Source of the DNA: IMCC26207 sp037141255
GTDB lineage: Bacteria; Actinomycetota; Acidimicrobiia; Acidimicrobiales; Microtrichaceae
Assembly: GCA_037141255.1 (NCBI GenBank)
Contig: JBAXCX010000013.1
Span: 1 to 35,011 of the forward strand
Reading direction: 5' to 3'
Length of the DNA: 35,011 nucleotides
Positions 23,681 through 31,842 of the stretch are shown piece after piece. The notes beneath the pieces are model-generated. The model made no database searches, was not told the DNA's origin, and was given only the letters and a program-made list of their open reading frames with translations. How positions within the stretch are numbered: position 1 is the stretch's first letter; each line of letters opens with the position of its first letter. Position numbers and translations under genes: made by a program.

Positions 23681-25282
23681 TCAATTCTCCGAGTGACTTC
23701 CCGAACGTGGAAGTCGCTGGGTGATTGATACACCCAGTACCCGCAAGATCGCTGCATATACCGCAAGTGCCAGCGAGCACAGCAGCACAAGTGCAATGAA
23801 GTCCATCAGTTTGCCAGACGGCCCCCACCACTCGTAGATGCCCCAAACCATGAGCCCGACAAGGATTGAGGTCAGGAGCGATGGAATGAGCAGAGCGGGG
23901 AGAATCCATAACTGGGTACGCATGCGAAGCGAGACCACCAGAACACACGAACCCACCAAAAACGCCAAGCTGTGTGCTAACCCAAGTGCAAGAACCAGAT
24001 TCGTTCCGGATGCAAACATTGCCGCTGCGATCATCGACAACACGCCAACCGCTGCAGCACACCCGCCGGCGATTGCTGGGATTCGGCTGTTGCCGTACAC
24101 ATACCAAGCTCGAGCCAACAAGAAGAACGCCCCATACGGCAAGAGCCCCAGACCAAGCGAGGCAAGTGCCGCTGCAAGTAAGTCGATGCCTTGGGCGCCC
24201 TCGGCAGATCCAAAAGCCAAGACAGACATTGCCGGAACGGCAAGTGCTGCACAAAGGGCACTGATTGGCAGGAGCAACACGCACATGGAGTCCAGCGCCC
24301 AGCGTAGCGACGAGACGAAAGCGGCTGTGTCTCCCGCCTGATGCTCGGCGACTAACTCCGGAAGGATTGTTGTGTGAATCGGCTGAGCAATGATTCCGTA
24401 GGGAGCAAGGAAGAAAAACCAACCAACTTGATAGGCAACCACACCGCCCTCGACAGCCCCACCGGCGATGATCGCCGCACCTAGCAAGAGCGCTGCAAAC
24501 GCGTGCTGCAGACTGGCCCACCCAGAAAGGCCGACTACTTTGCGCAGGCCATCGTGTTGCCGAGTGAATCTGGGGCGCAACGAGAATCCACTTTTCCACA
24601 CTGCGATGGACGGCACGGCCACAAAGGCCACCACACCAAGTGTGCCGCCGAGGGCAAGCAGCAACTTTTCATTCGTACTCAGATCAAGTCCAGGGTCGGG
24701 ACCCGCAACCTGGCGAAAAGCCAACAAGAACGCAACCATCACCACCGTATTGCCGATGGGGGCCATGGCACCGACGACAAAGCTTCGTTTGGCATTCAGC
24801 ACTGCAGTAGAGATCGCCCCGAGGCCATACAGCACCACTTGGGGAATGAAGAACAACAACAAAAATGTGGTCAGTGAGCGTTGCTGGGCCGCAATGGAGG
24901 GGTCTTCAACTGCAGTGGTGAGAAGATCTGCAATCCATGGTGCGGCCGCCATTCCAATGAGCGCAACCGCTCCAAGAACAATGATTGCGAAGCCGAGCAA
25001 TTCGCCCGCAAGGTGCTCAGCGCCTTTCTGGTCGTCGCGATCTAAGAATCCAACAAAGGTCGGTACCAACACCGCAGAGAGCGCACCAGCGGCAAGAAGC
25101 TCAAACAGCACATTCGAAACCGTGTTGGAGCTCTGGAATGAGTTACCCAGATAGGTGGTTCCGAGCACGGCGGCGATGGCCAGTACGCGAACCCCTCCGA
25201 ACCCGCGTGAGACTGCTGCGGCAGCGCCCATCCCTGCGGCCGAACGGGACACGGCGCGTGACCCCTCAACCGAATCACTCAT
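23681..25282 (-). CDS. murJ: Lipid II flippase MurJ (MviN family)
   Basis: 533 aa, polytopic, consistent with the 14-helix MOP exporter fold. Family features are AAAAVSRGFGGVRVLAIAAVLG (TM1), the SNTVSNVLFELLAAGALSAVLVPTF region (in part), and GAISTAVLNAKRSF and AQPIHTTILPEL. It flips lipid-linked peptidoglycan precursor to the outer face. ATG at 25282 is preferred to 25294 because it overlaps the steB stop as ATGA. It is placed between steB and the AP-like membrane gene, whereas in M. tuberculosis murJ lies near the origin. Some MviN homologues export other lipid-linked sugars, so the substrate is inferred from family. Confidence 0.88.
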   Translation of the reverse strand: MSDSVEGSRAVSRSAAGMGAAAAVSRGFGGVRVLAIAAVLGTTYLGNSFQSSNTVSNVLFELLAAGALSAVLVPTFVGFLDRDDQKGAEHLAGELLGFAIIVLGAVALIGMAAAPWIADLLTTAVEDPSIAAQQRSLTTFLLLFFIPQVVLYGLGAISTAVLNAKRSFVVGAMAPIGNTVVMVAFLLAFRQVAGPDPGLDLSTNEKLLLALGGTLGVVAFVAVPSIAVWKSGFSLRPRFTRQHDGLRKVVGLSGWASLQHAFAALLLGAAIIAGGAVEGGVVAYQVGWFFFLAPYGIIAQPIHTTILPELVAEHQAGDTAAFVSSLRWALDSMCVLLLPISALCAALAVPAMSVLAFGSAEGAQGIDLLAAALASLGLGLLPYGAFFLLARAWYVYGNSRIPAIAGGCAAAVGVLSMIAAAMFASGTNLVLALGLAHSLAFLVGSCVLVVSLRMRTQLWILPALLIPSLLTSILVGLMVWGIYEWWGPSGKLMDFIALVLLCSLALAVYAAILRVLGVSITQRLPRSGSHSEN

Positions 25283-26283
25283 GGACCAAGCCATTGGGGT
25301 AGCACCCCATCCACTTTCGGTCCGTAGCCGAAGTTGCCGGTGATGCCTTGTTGTAGATCGGCGCTAGCCAATACTGCTGCAACCCTGCCAGCCACCAGAT
25401 CAAGATCGTTTACCGTCGACAGTGGCGACTCGGAGCCGGTCAACGCTCTGCGCAAAATATCACCGCGTTGTGGCGGGTTCTGCTGCTCAGGCGGCGCTGG
25501 CACGAACACTTCGGCCAGCACTGTTGGAATCTTGAGCGCAGCAGCATCCTTGGCAATTTCGCCCGCAGCAGAACCTGACTCAGCGAGAGTTGAATTGGTT
25601 CCCGTGACACAGATCAGAACGAGGCGTTGACCTCCGCTGCCGTCTAAGCCATCAACGCTGAGCAGCTTTACAAAGCCTGCTTCTTGCAACTTCTTCAACA
25701 CATCACTCGTCAGCACGCCTGCAGTCTGAGATGGGAAAAGCGTAGTGCTCGGGCTCAACCCAGTTGAGTCTGTTGGAACAACACTCGTGGTGGTTGAAGC
25801 GGAAGGAGATGGGGTGAGAATTGAGTTCCACACGGACCGCTGGAGTTCAGGTATCGAAGCAGCAGTCTTCTGAGCGATCTGGCTAAAAAGCGCCCGGTCT
25901 GCTTTGTCTTTCAGCTCCCATCGAGGGTCAAGTGCCAAGATTCCGGCCACACTTGCACCGGACTGCCGAAGCCGAACCACGAGGTCTTGCACGGGGCCAA
26001 GATCCACGCCGGGTTCAAGCACGACTATCGCCGAGGTGTCGGGCAGTTGACCTTCTACTGCGAACGGCGCCGAGGCATCCACGTACTGCTGCAGATCCTC
26101 TATTTCGGTGTTCTTGTCATCAATTGAGGCCACCGTCTCATTGAGATTTCCTTCTACACGAACCAGACGATCCTTCAGTGAGTCAGATATCCCCCCATCC
26201 AACACTGAGCCCAAGACCACACCCACGGCCAGAGCTAGGAAGAATGCCACGATCGACACTAGGTAGAAACGAAAGGTCACCAT
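25279..26283 (-). CDS. steB: SteB / MctB family membrane-anchored protein
   Basis: 334 aa. The N-terminal helix (residues about 5-27, FYLVSIVAFFLALAVGVVLG) is followed by a predicted coiled coil (34-68), then two alpha/beta halves. The family (DUF3186/copper transporter MctB, Rv1698-like) was first tied to copper handling in mycobacteria; with SteA it affects division and envelope integrity in Corynebacterium. A Ser/Thr/Pro-rich linker (157-190) splits the soluble part. The ATG is 1 nt after the steA stop. The C-terminal half keeps the ITGNFGYGPKVDGVLP ending. Confidence 0.85.
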   Translation of the reverse strand: MVTFRFYLVSIVAFFLALAVGVVLGSVLDGGISDSLKDRLVRVEGNLNETVASIDDKNTEIEDLQQYVDASAPFAVEGQLPDTSAIVVLEPGVDLGPVQDLVVRLRQSGASVAGILALDPRWELKDKADRALFSQIAQKTAASIPELQRSVWNSILTPSPSASTTTSVVPTDSTGLSPSTTLFPSQTAGVLTSDVLKKLQEAGFVKLLSVDGLDGSGGQRLVLICVTGTNSTLAESGSAAGEIAKDAAALKIPTVLAEVFVPAPPEQQNPPQRGDILRRALTGSESPLSTVNDLDLVAGRVAAVLASADLQQGITGNFGYGPKVDGVLPQWLGP

Positions 26284-26284
26284 G

Positions 26285-27451
26285 TCAGGAAAGCCGTCCA
26301 GTCAGTGAATAGAAGATGTCGCGAAGGTCAACCCAGACCGTGCGAAGAAGTAACTGCAATGAGTCAGAGACCACTGCAACGGCAAGAATCACCAACAGCG
26401 CAGCAGCCACGAGCAGCAAAATGTCTCGTCGACGAACTCGGCCCTGATAGAGCTGACTCACGCCCTTGGCGTCGATCAACATGGGACCCAAGCGGAGTCG
26501 CGTCAGGAAGGTTGACGACATACCTGCTCGGCCCTTATCTAAAAACTCGACCATGGTGGCATGCGTGCCCACAGCCACAATCAACTCGGCCCGACACTCA
26601 TAGGCGAGCAACATCGCAGCATCCTCGCTCGTGCCGTCAATGACGAACTCTTCGTAGGGAAGACCTTGCTCTTGGAGTTCAACTCGACCGGGCGCTCGAC
26701 CATCAGGGTGCACGTGATGAACAAGTTCGGCACCGCAGTTCCACGCACGTTCCGAGAGCGAGTCGAAGTCGCCAATAATCATGTCTGGCTTGAACTTCAT
26801 ATCGAGGAGCGCATCCGCGCCACCGTCAACTCCAACGAGCACTGGATGGAACTCCACGATGTAATTGCGGAGCGCACGCAAGTCCTCTTTGTAATCGTGA
26901 CCCCGCACCACAATCAGTACGTGTCGGCGCTCAAACTTCGTACGAATCTCGGGAATGATGATCGGCTCAAAGAGCAGCCGTGCCTCTTTCTCGACGTACT
27001 CCAAGGTGTTGACGGCGAAGCTCTCGAGTTCATTTCCTATCGCATCGCGAGCAAGCTCCATGCGAGCCTCAACCTGATCAAGGTCAAGAATCTCACCGCG
27101 ACACACCTCTACTCCTTGGAGCAGCACCGCTCCGTCTTGGATGGTGATGGTGTCGCCATCGCAAACTTTGGCCATCACGTCGGTACCGACATCATCAAGA
27201 ATAAGGATGCCGGCCTCTGCGACCCGCTTTGGCCCACCGTTGGGGTAACGACCAGAAATTGAGGGGGAGGCGTTTATCACCGCAGCCACTTGCGCCGCAG
27301 CAAGGCCCTCCCCGGCAACGCGGTCAAGGTCTTGATGATTGATGACCGCAATCTCGCCAGGTTTGAGACGCTTCACAAGGTCTTTCGTCCGCGGATCAAC
27401 TCGGGCTGTAGCAGTAACCGCGACCCCCTCAGGAGTTGTTATCTCACTCAA
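26285..27451 (-). CDS. steA: SteA, putative cytokinetic ring protein with thiamine-pyrophosphokinase-like fold
   Basis: 388 aa. Residues about 175-300 resemble a thiamine pyrophosphokinase catalytic region: VGVDGGADALL (207-216), PDMIIGDFDSLSE (222-233) and TSEDAAMLLA (274-283), although TPK activity is not expected. One C-terminal helix (344-362, ILLLVAALLVILAVAVV, in part) places the protein in the membrane with the large domain cytosolic. SteA of Corynebacterium is linked to the cytokinetic ring and forms a pair with SteB. The start is TTG at 27451 with no strong ribosome site; no upstream alternative exists. The 123-bp gap upstream breaks the otherwise tight run from recN. Confidence 0.87.
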   Translation of the reverse strand: MSEITTPEGVAVTATARVDPRTKDLVKRLKPGEIAVINHQDLDRVAGEGLAAAQVAAVINASPSISGRYPNGGPKRVAEAGILILDDVGTDVMAKVCDGDTITIQDGAVLLQGVEVCRGEILDLDQVEARMELARDAIGNELESFAVNTLEYVEKEARLLFEPIIIPEIRTKFERRHVLIVVRGHDYKEDLRALRNYIVEFHPVLVGVDGGADALLDMKFKPDMIIGDFDSLSERAWNCGAELVHHVHPDGRAPGRVELQEQGLPYEEFVIDGTSEDAAMLLAYECRAELIVAVGTHATMVEFLDKGRAGMSSTFLTRLRLGPMLIDAKGVSQLYQGRVRRRDILLLVAAALLVILAVAVVSDSLQLLLRTVWVDLRDIFYSLTGRLS

Positions 27452-27505
27452 TTCGGTTACCCGTTTCTGAACACTGGGCGAACTGCAGGTATGAAGCGCA
27501 AGGAA

Positions 27506-27557
27506 CGCAGGAGCAAGTCATGATCGGTGGTAGATGGTAGGTCAAACCGCTCCTGCG
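27506..27557. repeat. 9-bp inverted repeat in the gap before steA
   Basis: CGCAGGAGC (27506-27514) and GCTCCTGCG (27549-27557) are perfect inverted copies 34 nt apart. They lie in the 123-bp gap between the MraY-like gene and steA. The gap is one of the largest within this gene run, so it may hold a promoter or operator for steA-steB-murJ. A TTGACC on the minus strand within the loop could be a -35, without a good -10. Confidence 0.45.
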
Positions 27558-27574
27558 GCCTAGGTTCAGCAATC

Positions 27575-28453
27575 TCAGGGCATTCGGCCAAGACGATCTA
27601 GATACCGAAACAGGGCAATACGCTCGATCACTGCACTGAAGGAAACTCGCTCGCTGAGCAGGTTCAGGAACAGAAATACCAACAGCACACCGAGGCGGAC
27701 CGGGGCCTGTTGGGTAAGCACTACGGCCAACCCGATCGCAGCTCCGAGCGGATTTGCCCCGGTATCGCCCAACATCACTCGCTCTTTGAGTTCTGCAGGC
27801 AGCAACCCACAGGCCGCTCCCACCGCAACACACAGGCCCAAAAGGCCAGAGAAGGCTTGCAACCTGAGGCTGTTTGCGAGGAGCGGGGTGAGTGCACATG
27901 CAATCACCAACGCGACGAGGCAGAGGAACGAGAACTTTGTGACCCGACCGGGAGCCCGATCAAAGAGGTTCGCCAAATTTGCGGCAAGGGAAATGATTGC
28001 CGCGTCGATCAACAGCCACAACAGCGAGTTCTGTCTCAGGGGTAGAACGAGCACCAGAGCGAATGCTGGACCTGCAATCATCTTGAGTGACCCGGCGGTG
28101 AGATTTCCACTGAAGAGCGACTGCACATGACCCCGATAACCAGAACTTCCATCATCTTGAGCAAGGTCATCGAGAAGGCCAAGTAGACCAAACCCCGAGA
28201 CAGCTAACGCGGTGAGTTCACAGGAAGTAACCACACCAGCAGGAATCTGCACGTTGAGTGCCGCCAGCACCGACAACAGTGCTGTCAAACAAAATACCGA
28301 CAACACCACCACCAGGCCGCCCGCAGTAGAGATTGACGACCCCCGGTAGTTCGTGCGAAGAAATACCGGACGTTGCAACATATCGGTGAGAGCCCGCCAG
28401 ATAACCGCCCCAAGGACAACTCCCATGAGCAACGCGAAGAGAACCAGAATCAT
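27575..28453 (-). CDS. MraY/WecA-like polyprenyl-phosphate glycosyl-1-phosphate transferase family, divergent
   Basis: 292 aa, strongly hydrophobic with about 9-10 helices. MraY/WecA landmarks are RTNYRGSSISTAGG (33-46), GLLDDLAQDDGSSGYRGH (92-109, Asp-Asp), Lys124 in SLKM, NLANLFDRAPGR (159-170) and MLGDTGANPLGA (227-238). The canonical NxxDGxDGL is replaced by NLFDRAPGR, and no HxPHH or HIRRG loop is found; LLSERVSFSAVIER occupies that place. The family moves sugar-1-phosphate to undecaprenyl phosphate, but activity here is uncertain. The ATG overlaps the recN stop as ATGA. It precedes steA-steB-murJ, which suggests an envelope role. It is shorter than MraY (about 360 aa). Confidence 0.8.
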   Translation of the reverse strand: MILVLFALLMGVVLGAVIWRALTDMLQRPVFLRTNYRGSSISTAGGLVVVLSVFCLTALLSVLAALNVQIPAGVVTSCELTALAVSGFGLLGLLDDLAQDDGSSGYRGHVQSLFSGNLTAGSLKMIAGPAFALVLVLPLRQNSLLWLLIDAAIISLAANLANLFDRAPGRVTKFSFLCLVALVIACALTPLLANSLRLQAFSGLLGLCVAVGAACGLLPAELKERVMLGDTGANPLGAAIGLAVVLTQQAPVRLGVLLVFLFLNLLSERVSFSAVIERIALFRYLDRLGRMP

Positions 28454-30057
28454 CGGGATCCCGGTCTGCGCTCACCTTGGGCAGCAGTCAGCAGTTCAGA
28501 GGCATGATCACGTGCCGTAGAACTATCCGGGGAACCAGACAGCATGCGAGAGAGTTCAACCACACGGTCCTCCTCCTGCAGCGCTACGACCGTTGTGCGC
28601 GCAGCATCTTGGTCTTGGACTTTCGACACCAACACCTGGGCATCAGCGAAAGCTGCAACTTGGGGCAGGTGTGTCACCACGATGACCTGGCCATGTGAAC
28701 CCAACTCGGCAAGCGCTCGTCCAACGCAGAGCGCGGCTTCGCCGCCAATCCCGGCATCGACCTCATCAAAGACCATGGTTGGCGGACCATCGGATAACAC
28801 CAAGCGCAGTGCCAACATCACTCGGCTGAGTTCACCACCAGAGGCAACTTTGTTGAGGCTACCCATTGCCCCACCCGAGTTCACTGAAATCCGGAGCTCA
28901 ACAGACTCTCCGGCCCCGGGGAGTTCCTCAGTGTCGTTGACGCCCACTTCAATGCGCGCTCGAGGTAGAGCTAAGTCGACAAGGTGTGCCTCGACGGCTG
29001 CGGCAAGACCTGCAGCTCCCGAGCGTCGCAAGGTGCCGATGGTTGTGCAAGCGTTCTGCAGTTCGGCAACTGCAGTGGTCAACTCTGCCTCGTATGCCGC
29101 ACGGGTTGCATCATGGGCCGTGAGTTCTTCAAGACGCGCTCGCGCCTCTTCGGCATAGGCCAGTACCTCGGTCAGAGAGTCACCGTATTTGCGGCGGAGC
29201 TCCACCAACATCTGCCGGCGGCTCCGCACCTGATCAAGTCGTTCCTCGTCGGGTTCAATCGACTCGCCAAGATTGCGCAGTTCGCTGGCGCAATCCTCAA
29301 GCTCTGCAGCTACATTGCGCAGTCGACTCAGTACACCTTCAAACGGTGAGCGATCTGCAAGCCGATTCATTGCCTTTGCTAACGAGTCTGATGCGGAGCC
29401 GTCATCACTCAGCAACGAGAGCGCAGAAAAAGCTGCTTGTTGATGCGCAAGAGCACCCGAGAGGAGATCCTCTTCTTGGTCAAGTTGCAGTTCCTCGCCA
29501 TCGGTGGGCGAAATTCGATCAATCTCTTCGAGTTGGAAACGAAGCAGATCAATCTCACGCACGCGAGAGCGTTCGTCGCCACCCATCTCGTCAAGGCGGG
29601 TTCGGGCCCGCTGCACCTGCCGGCGAGCGGCTTTGAGGGGGGCTCGATCAATGCCAGCGAACTGATCAAGCGCAGCTCGTTGGGTACGGGGCTGCAACAA
29701 GGCTTGCTGCGCATGTTGGCCGTGAAGTTCCAACAGTTCTCCCCCAATCTCGGCCAAGGCCGCAGCAGTTGCGAGCTCCCCATTGATATACGCCCTTGAA
29801 CGGCCAGATGCTGGAACAATGCGCCTCAGCACCCACTCGGTGTCACCCTGAGCAAAGAGTCCCTCCACCGTTGCTTCAGTCGCACCGACGCGAACCCGTT
29901 GCGGGTCAGGGCGACCACCGAGGAGCAGGTTCAATGCCTCAACAACCATGGTCTTACCCGCGCCGGTTTCTCCGGTCAACGCAGTCAAGCCCGGTCCGAG
30001 TGGTATCCGCGCTTCTTCAATGACACCCAGGTTTTTCACCACGAGTTCCACCAGCAT
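28450..30057 (-). CDS. recN: DNA repair protein RecN
   Basis: 535 aa, SMC-like. Walker A is GETGAGKT (29-36), the ABC signature ASGGELSRVMLAL and the Walker B TMVFDEVDAGIGG. Coiled-coil arms fill the middle, rich in Glu/Arg/Leu (about 150-360). RecN helps double-strand-break repair. ATG at 30057 is used; the TTG just before it is less likely. Unlike its neighbours it has a 94-bp gap upstream with palindromes and a possible -10 box, so it may have its own promoter. Confidence 0.95.
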   Translation of the reverse strand: MLVELVVKNLGVIEEARIPLGPGLTALTGETGAGKTMVVEALNLLLGGRPDPQRVRVGATEATVEGLFAQGDTEWVLRRIVPASGRSRAYINGELATAAALAEIGGELLELHGQHAQQALLQPRTQRAALDQFAGIDRAPLKAARRQVQRARTRLDEMGGDERSRVREIDLLRFQLEEIDRISPTDGEELQLDQEEDLLSGALAHQQAAFSALSLLSDDGSASDSLAKAMNRLADRSPFEGVLSRLRNVAAELEDCASELRNLGESIEPDEERLDQVRSRRQMLVELRRKYGDSLTEVLAYAEEARARLEELTAHDATRAAYEAELTTAVAELQNACTTIGTLRRSGAAGLAAAVEAHLVDLALPRARIEVGVNDTEELPGAGESVELRISVNSGGAMGSLNKVASGGELSRVMLALRLVLSDGPPTMVFDEVDAGIGGEAALCVGRALAELGSHGQVIVVTHLPQVAAFADAQVLVSKVQDQDAARTTVVALQEEDRVVELSRMLSGSPDSSTARDHASELLTAAQGERRPGSR

Positions 30058-30066
30058 CAACGCTTC

Positions 30067-30104
30067 ATCGTAGGTGACCGATCACCCCTCAATTGGTACC
30101 TATT
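30067..30104 (-). promoter_or_regulatory. Candidate promoter/operator region of recN
   Basis: On the minus strand TACGAT (30067-30072) lies 9 nt before the recN ATG and fits a -10. Immediately upstream are two near-palindromes: GGTGATCGGTCACC (30073-30086, 12 of 14 positions symmetric) and AATAGGTACCAATT (30091-30104, 12 of 14). They do not match the mycobacterial SOS box TCGAAC-N4-GTTCGA. They could be operator sites for a repair regulator. Confidence 0.35.
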
Positions 30105-30151
30105 TTTTGGCTCCTGCTCTACAGGAACTCCACGGGCCCTGACGGAGTGAG

Positions 30152-31000
30152 CTAGAGAGGTGTCAGGCCAAACTTTTCGCGTAACACAGAGTGAAAGTCC
30201 TGACCGCCAAAGGTCACGAACTGCGCAGGATGCTCGCTCGCCGTGCAGGCCACGGAATCTCCCGGAAGTAGGGCCGCTCCTGTGCGGCCATCCACCGAGA
30301 CGCCGGCCGAGCGGTCGCCCGTGACGCGCACGGTGATGCTGCAGTCGGGCTGCAACACCAGAGACCGGTCAAAGAGCATGTGTGCAGCGACGGGGGCCAT
30401 CAAGATGGCGCGATGCCGCGGGTCGATAATTGGGCCACGCACCGAAAACGCGTAGGCAGTCGACCCCGTAGGGGTAGCAAGAATCAGACCATCACAGACG
30501 TAGGTGGTGAACAACCTACCGTCGAGTTCCACCTCAAGGCGCACCGTTCGACCCATCTGAGATTTCTCGATGACAACCTCATTAAGCGCATCATGTTGCT
30601 CCACCTCGCCACCTTTTCGAGTGGTGACAACTTGAATCCGCAGGCGCTCCTCAAGTGTGTAGGAACCCGACAAAAATCGCTTCAACGCCATGCGCAAGCC
30701 AGCGGGTTCGACTTCAGTCAGGTACCCCAACTGCCCAAGGTTCACCCCGAGAACAGGGACACCCTCTCGAGCAGCAAGTTCAACAGAGCGAAGCATGGTT
30801 CCATCACCACCCAAGCTCAAGACGAGGTCTGCGCCGATGGCGAGTTTCTCCGGTGGGAGTCCAAGCTCGGATCGCTCCAGAGCATTGGCTTCCTGGGTAA
30901 CGAGTCGCACCTCATGGCCGCGTGAAGTGAGCCACTCAATGGCATCGATCGCAAGGGTCTCTGCCCGTTCTCGATGCATGACAAGCCCAAATACGCTCAT
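30152..31000 (-). CDS. nadK: NAD kinase
   Basis: 282 aa. The hallmark GGDGT is at residues 64-68, NE at 140-141 and TPTGSTAYAFSV at 176-187. It phosphorylates NAD to NADP with ATP or polyphosphate. The ATG at 31000 overlaps the tlyA stop as ATGA. tlyA-nadK-recN is a conserved actinobacterial and Firmicute order. The protein is complete and of typical length. Confidence 0.97.
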   Translation of the reverse strand: MSVFGLVMHRERAETLAIDAIEWLTSRGHEVRLVTQEANALERSELGLPPEKLAIGADLVLSLGGDGTMLRSVELAAREGVPVLGVNLGQLGYLTEVEPAGLRMALKRFLSGSYTLEERLRIQVVTTRKGGEVEQHDALNEVVIEKSQMGRTVRLEVELDGRLFTTYVCDGLILATPTGSTAYAFSVRGPIIDPRHRAILMAPVAAHMLFDRSLVLQPDCSITVRVTGDRSAGVSVDGRTGAALLPGDSVACTASEHPAQFVTFGGQDFHSVLREKFGLTPL

Positions 31001-31833
31001 GTCTGCCTAGTTTCTGTTTCGAGTTGAGTTTCTGTCAGAAGTAGTGCATCTACTAAGGATTCGGCTCGGAGATCCTCCTGAGCCGTGCCCATTGTGGCAC
31101 TACTCGGTCGGCGGAGATGCAAGAGAAACTCCAGATTCCCTTCCGAGCCTCGAAGCGGCGACTTCCGCAATCCGTGAAGTTCAGCACCAGCGGCGGCCGC
31201 TGACGCAATGACACTCAGCAGTGTGCTCCGCCAGACCAGTGGGTCAGTGATGACTCCGTTACCGTGATCAGTCTCCGCTCGGGTTGCTTCAAACTGTGGC
31301 TTGACAAGCAGCACAAGCCATCCGCCGGAGGCGCAACAGTCCAAGAGCACGCCCATAACAGCGGTAAGCGAGATAAACGACAGGTCTGCAACAACCGCAT
31401 CGAACACACCAAGCGACCCAGACTGCACGTGGCGCAGGTTCGTTCTCTCGAGCACCACCACGCGAGGGTCGTATCGAATTCTCTGATCGAGCTGGCTATG
31501 ACCCACGTCGAGGGCCAGGACTTCTTGCGCTCCAGCCTGCAAAAGACAGTCGGTGAAACCCCCGGTAGAGGCTCCGGCATCAAGTACTCGAAGTTCTGCG
31601 GGGTCGAGAGCGAAGTACTCCAAGGCAGCTGCGAGCTTTTCACCACCTCGACCAACGAACTGCGCTGGCGGGCTCTTGAGCTGCACTGATTCTGAGGCCT
31701 CGACCTGCCGTTGAGCGTTCAGCGCCGGAGCACCTCCCACAAACACGAGACCAGCAGAGATACAGATCTGGGCCTCTTCCGAACTCGAGACCAAGCCTCT
31801 CCGAACAAGTTCAGTGTCCAAACGGCGACGCAC
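30997..31833 (-). CDS. tlyA: rRNA 2'-O-methyltransferase TlyA
   Basis: 278 aa. The N-terminal S4 domain (RRRLDTELVRRGLVSSSEEA, residues 2-21 begin it) is followed by a FtsJ-type methyltransferase with RGGEKLAAAL, VLDAGASTGGFTDCLL (83-98, SAM site), DVGHSQLD, ADLSFIS (Asp150) and VKPQFE (Lys178). In mycobacteria TlyA methylates cytidines in 16S and 23S rRNA, and its loss gives capreomycin resistance. The start is GTG at 31833, 9 nt after the HAD stop. Confidence 0.95.
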   Translation of the reverse strand: MRRRLDTELVRRGLVSSSEEAQICISAGLVFVGGAPALNAQRQVEASESVQLKSPPAQFVGRGGEKLAAALEYFALDPAELRVLDAGASTGGFTDCLLQAGAQEVLALDVGHSQLDQRIRYDPRVVVLERTNLRHVQSGSLGVFDAVVADLSFISLTAVMGVLLDCCASGGWLVLLVKPQFEATRAETDHGNGVITDPLVWRSTLLSVIASAAAAGAELHGLRKSPLRGSEGNLEFLLHLRRPSSATMGTAQEDLRAESLVDALLLTETQLETETRQT

Positions 31834-31842
31834 CTGACCAGA

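Noticed and set aside
23676..24599. 307-aa minus-strand open frame
   Set aside because: Shifted frame inside murJ, Cys/Arg/Ser-rich without a fold; the murJ frame gives a consistent helix pattern.
26561..27262. 233-aa plus-strand open frame
   Set aside because: Antisense to steA, whose motifs are clear.
26285..27451. Thiamine pyrophosphokinase
   Set aside because: The GDFDS-like motif is shared, but the long N-terminus, the C-terminal membrane helix and adjacency to steB identify SteA.
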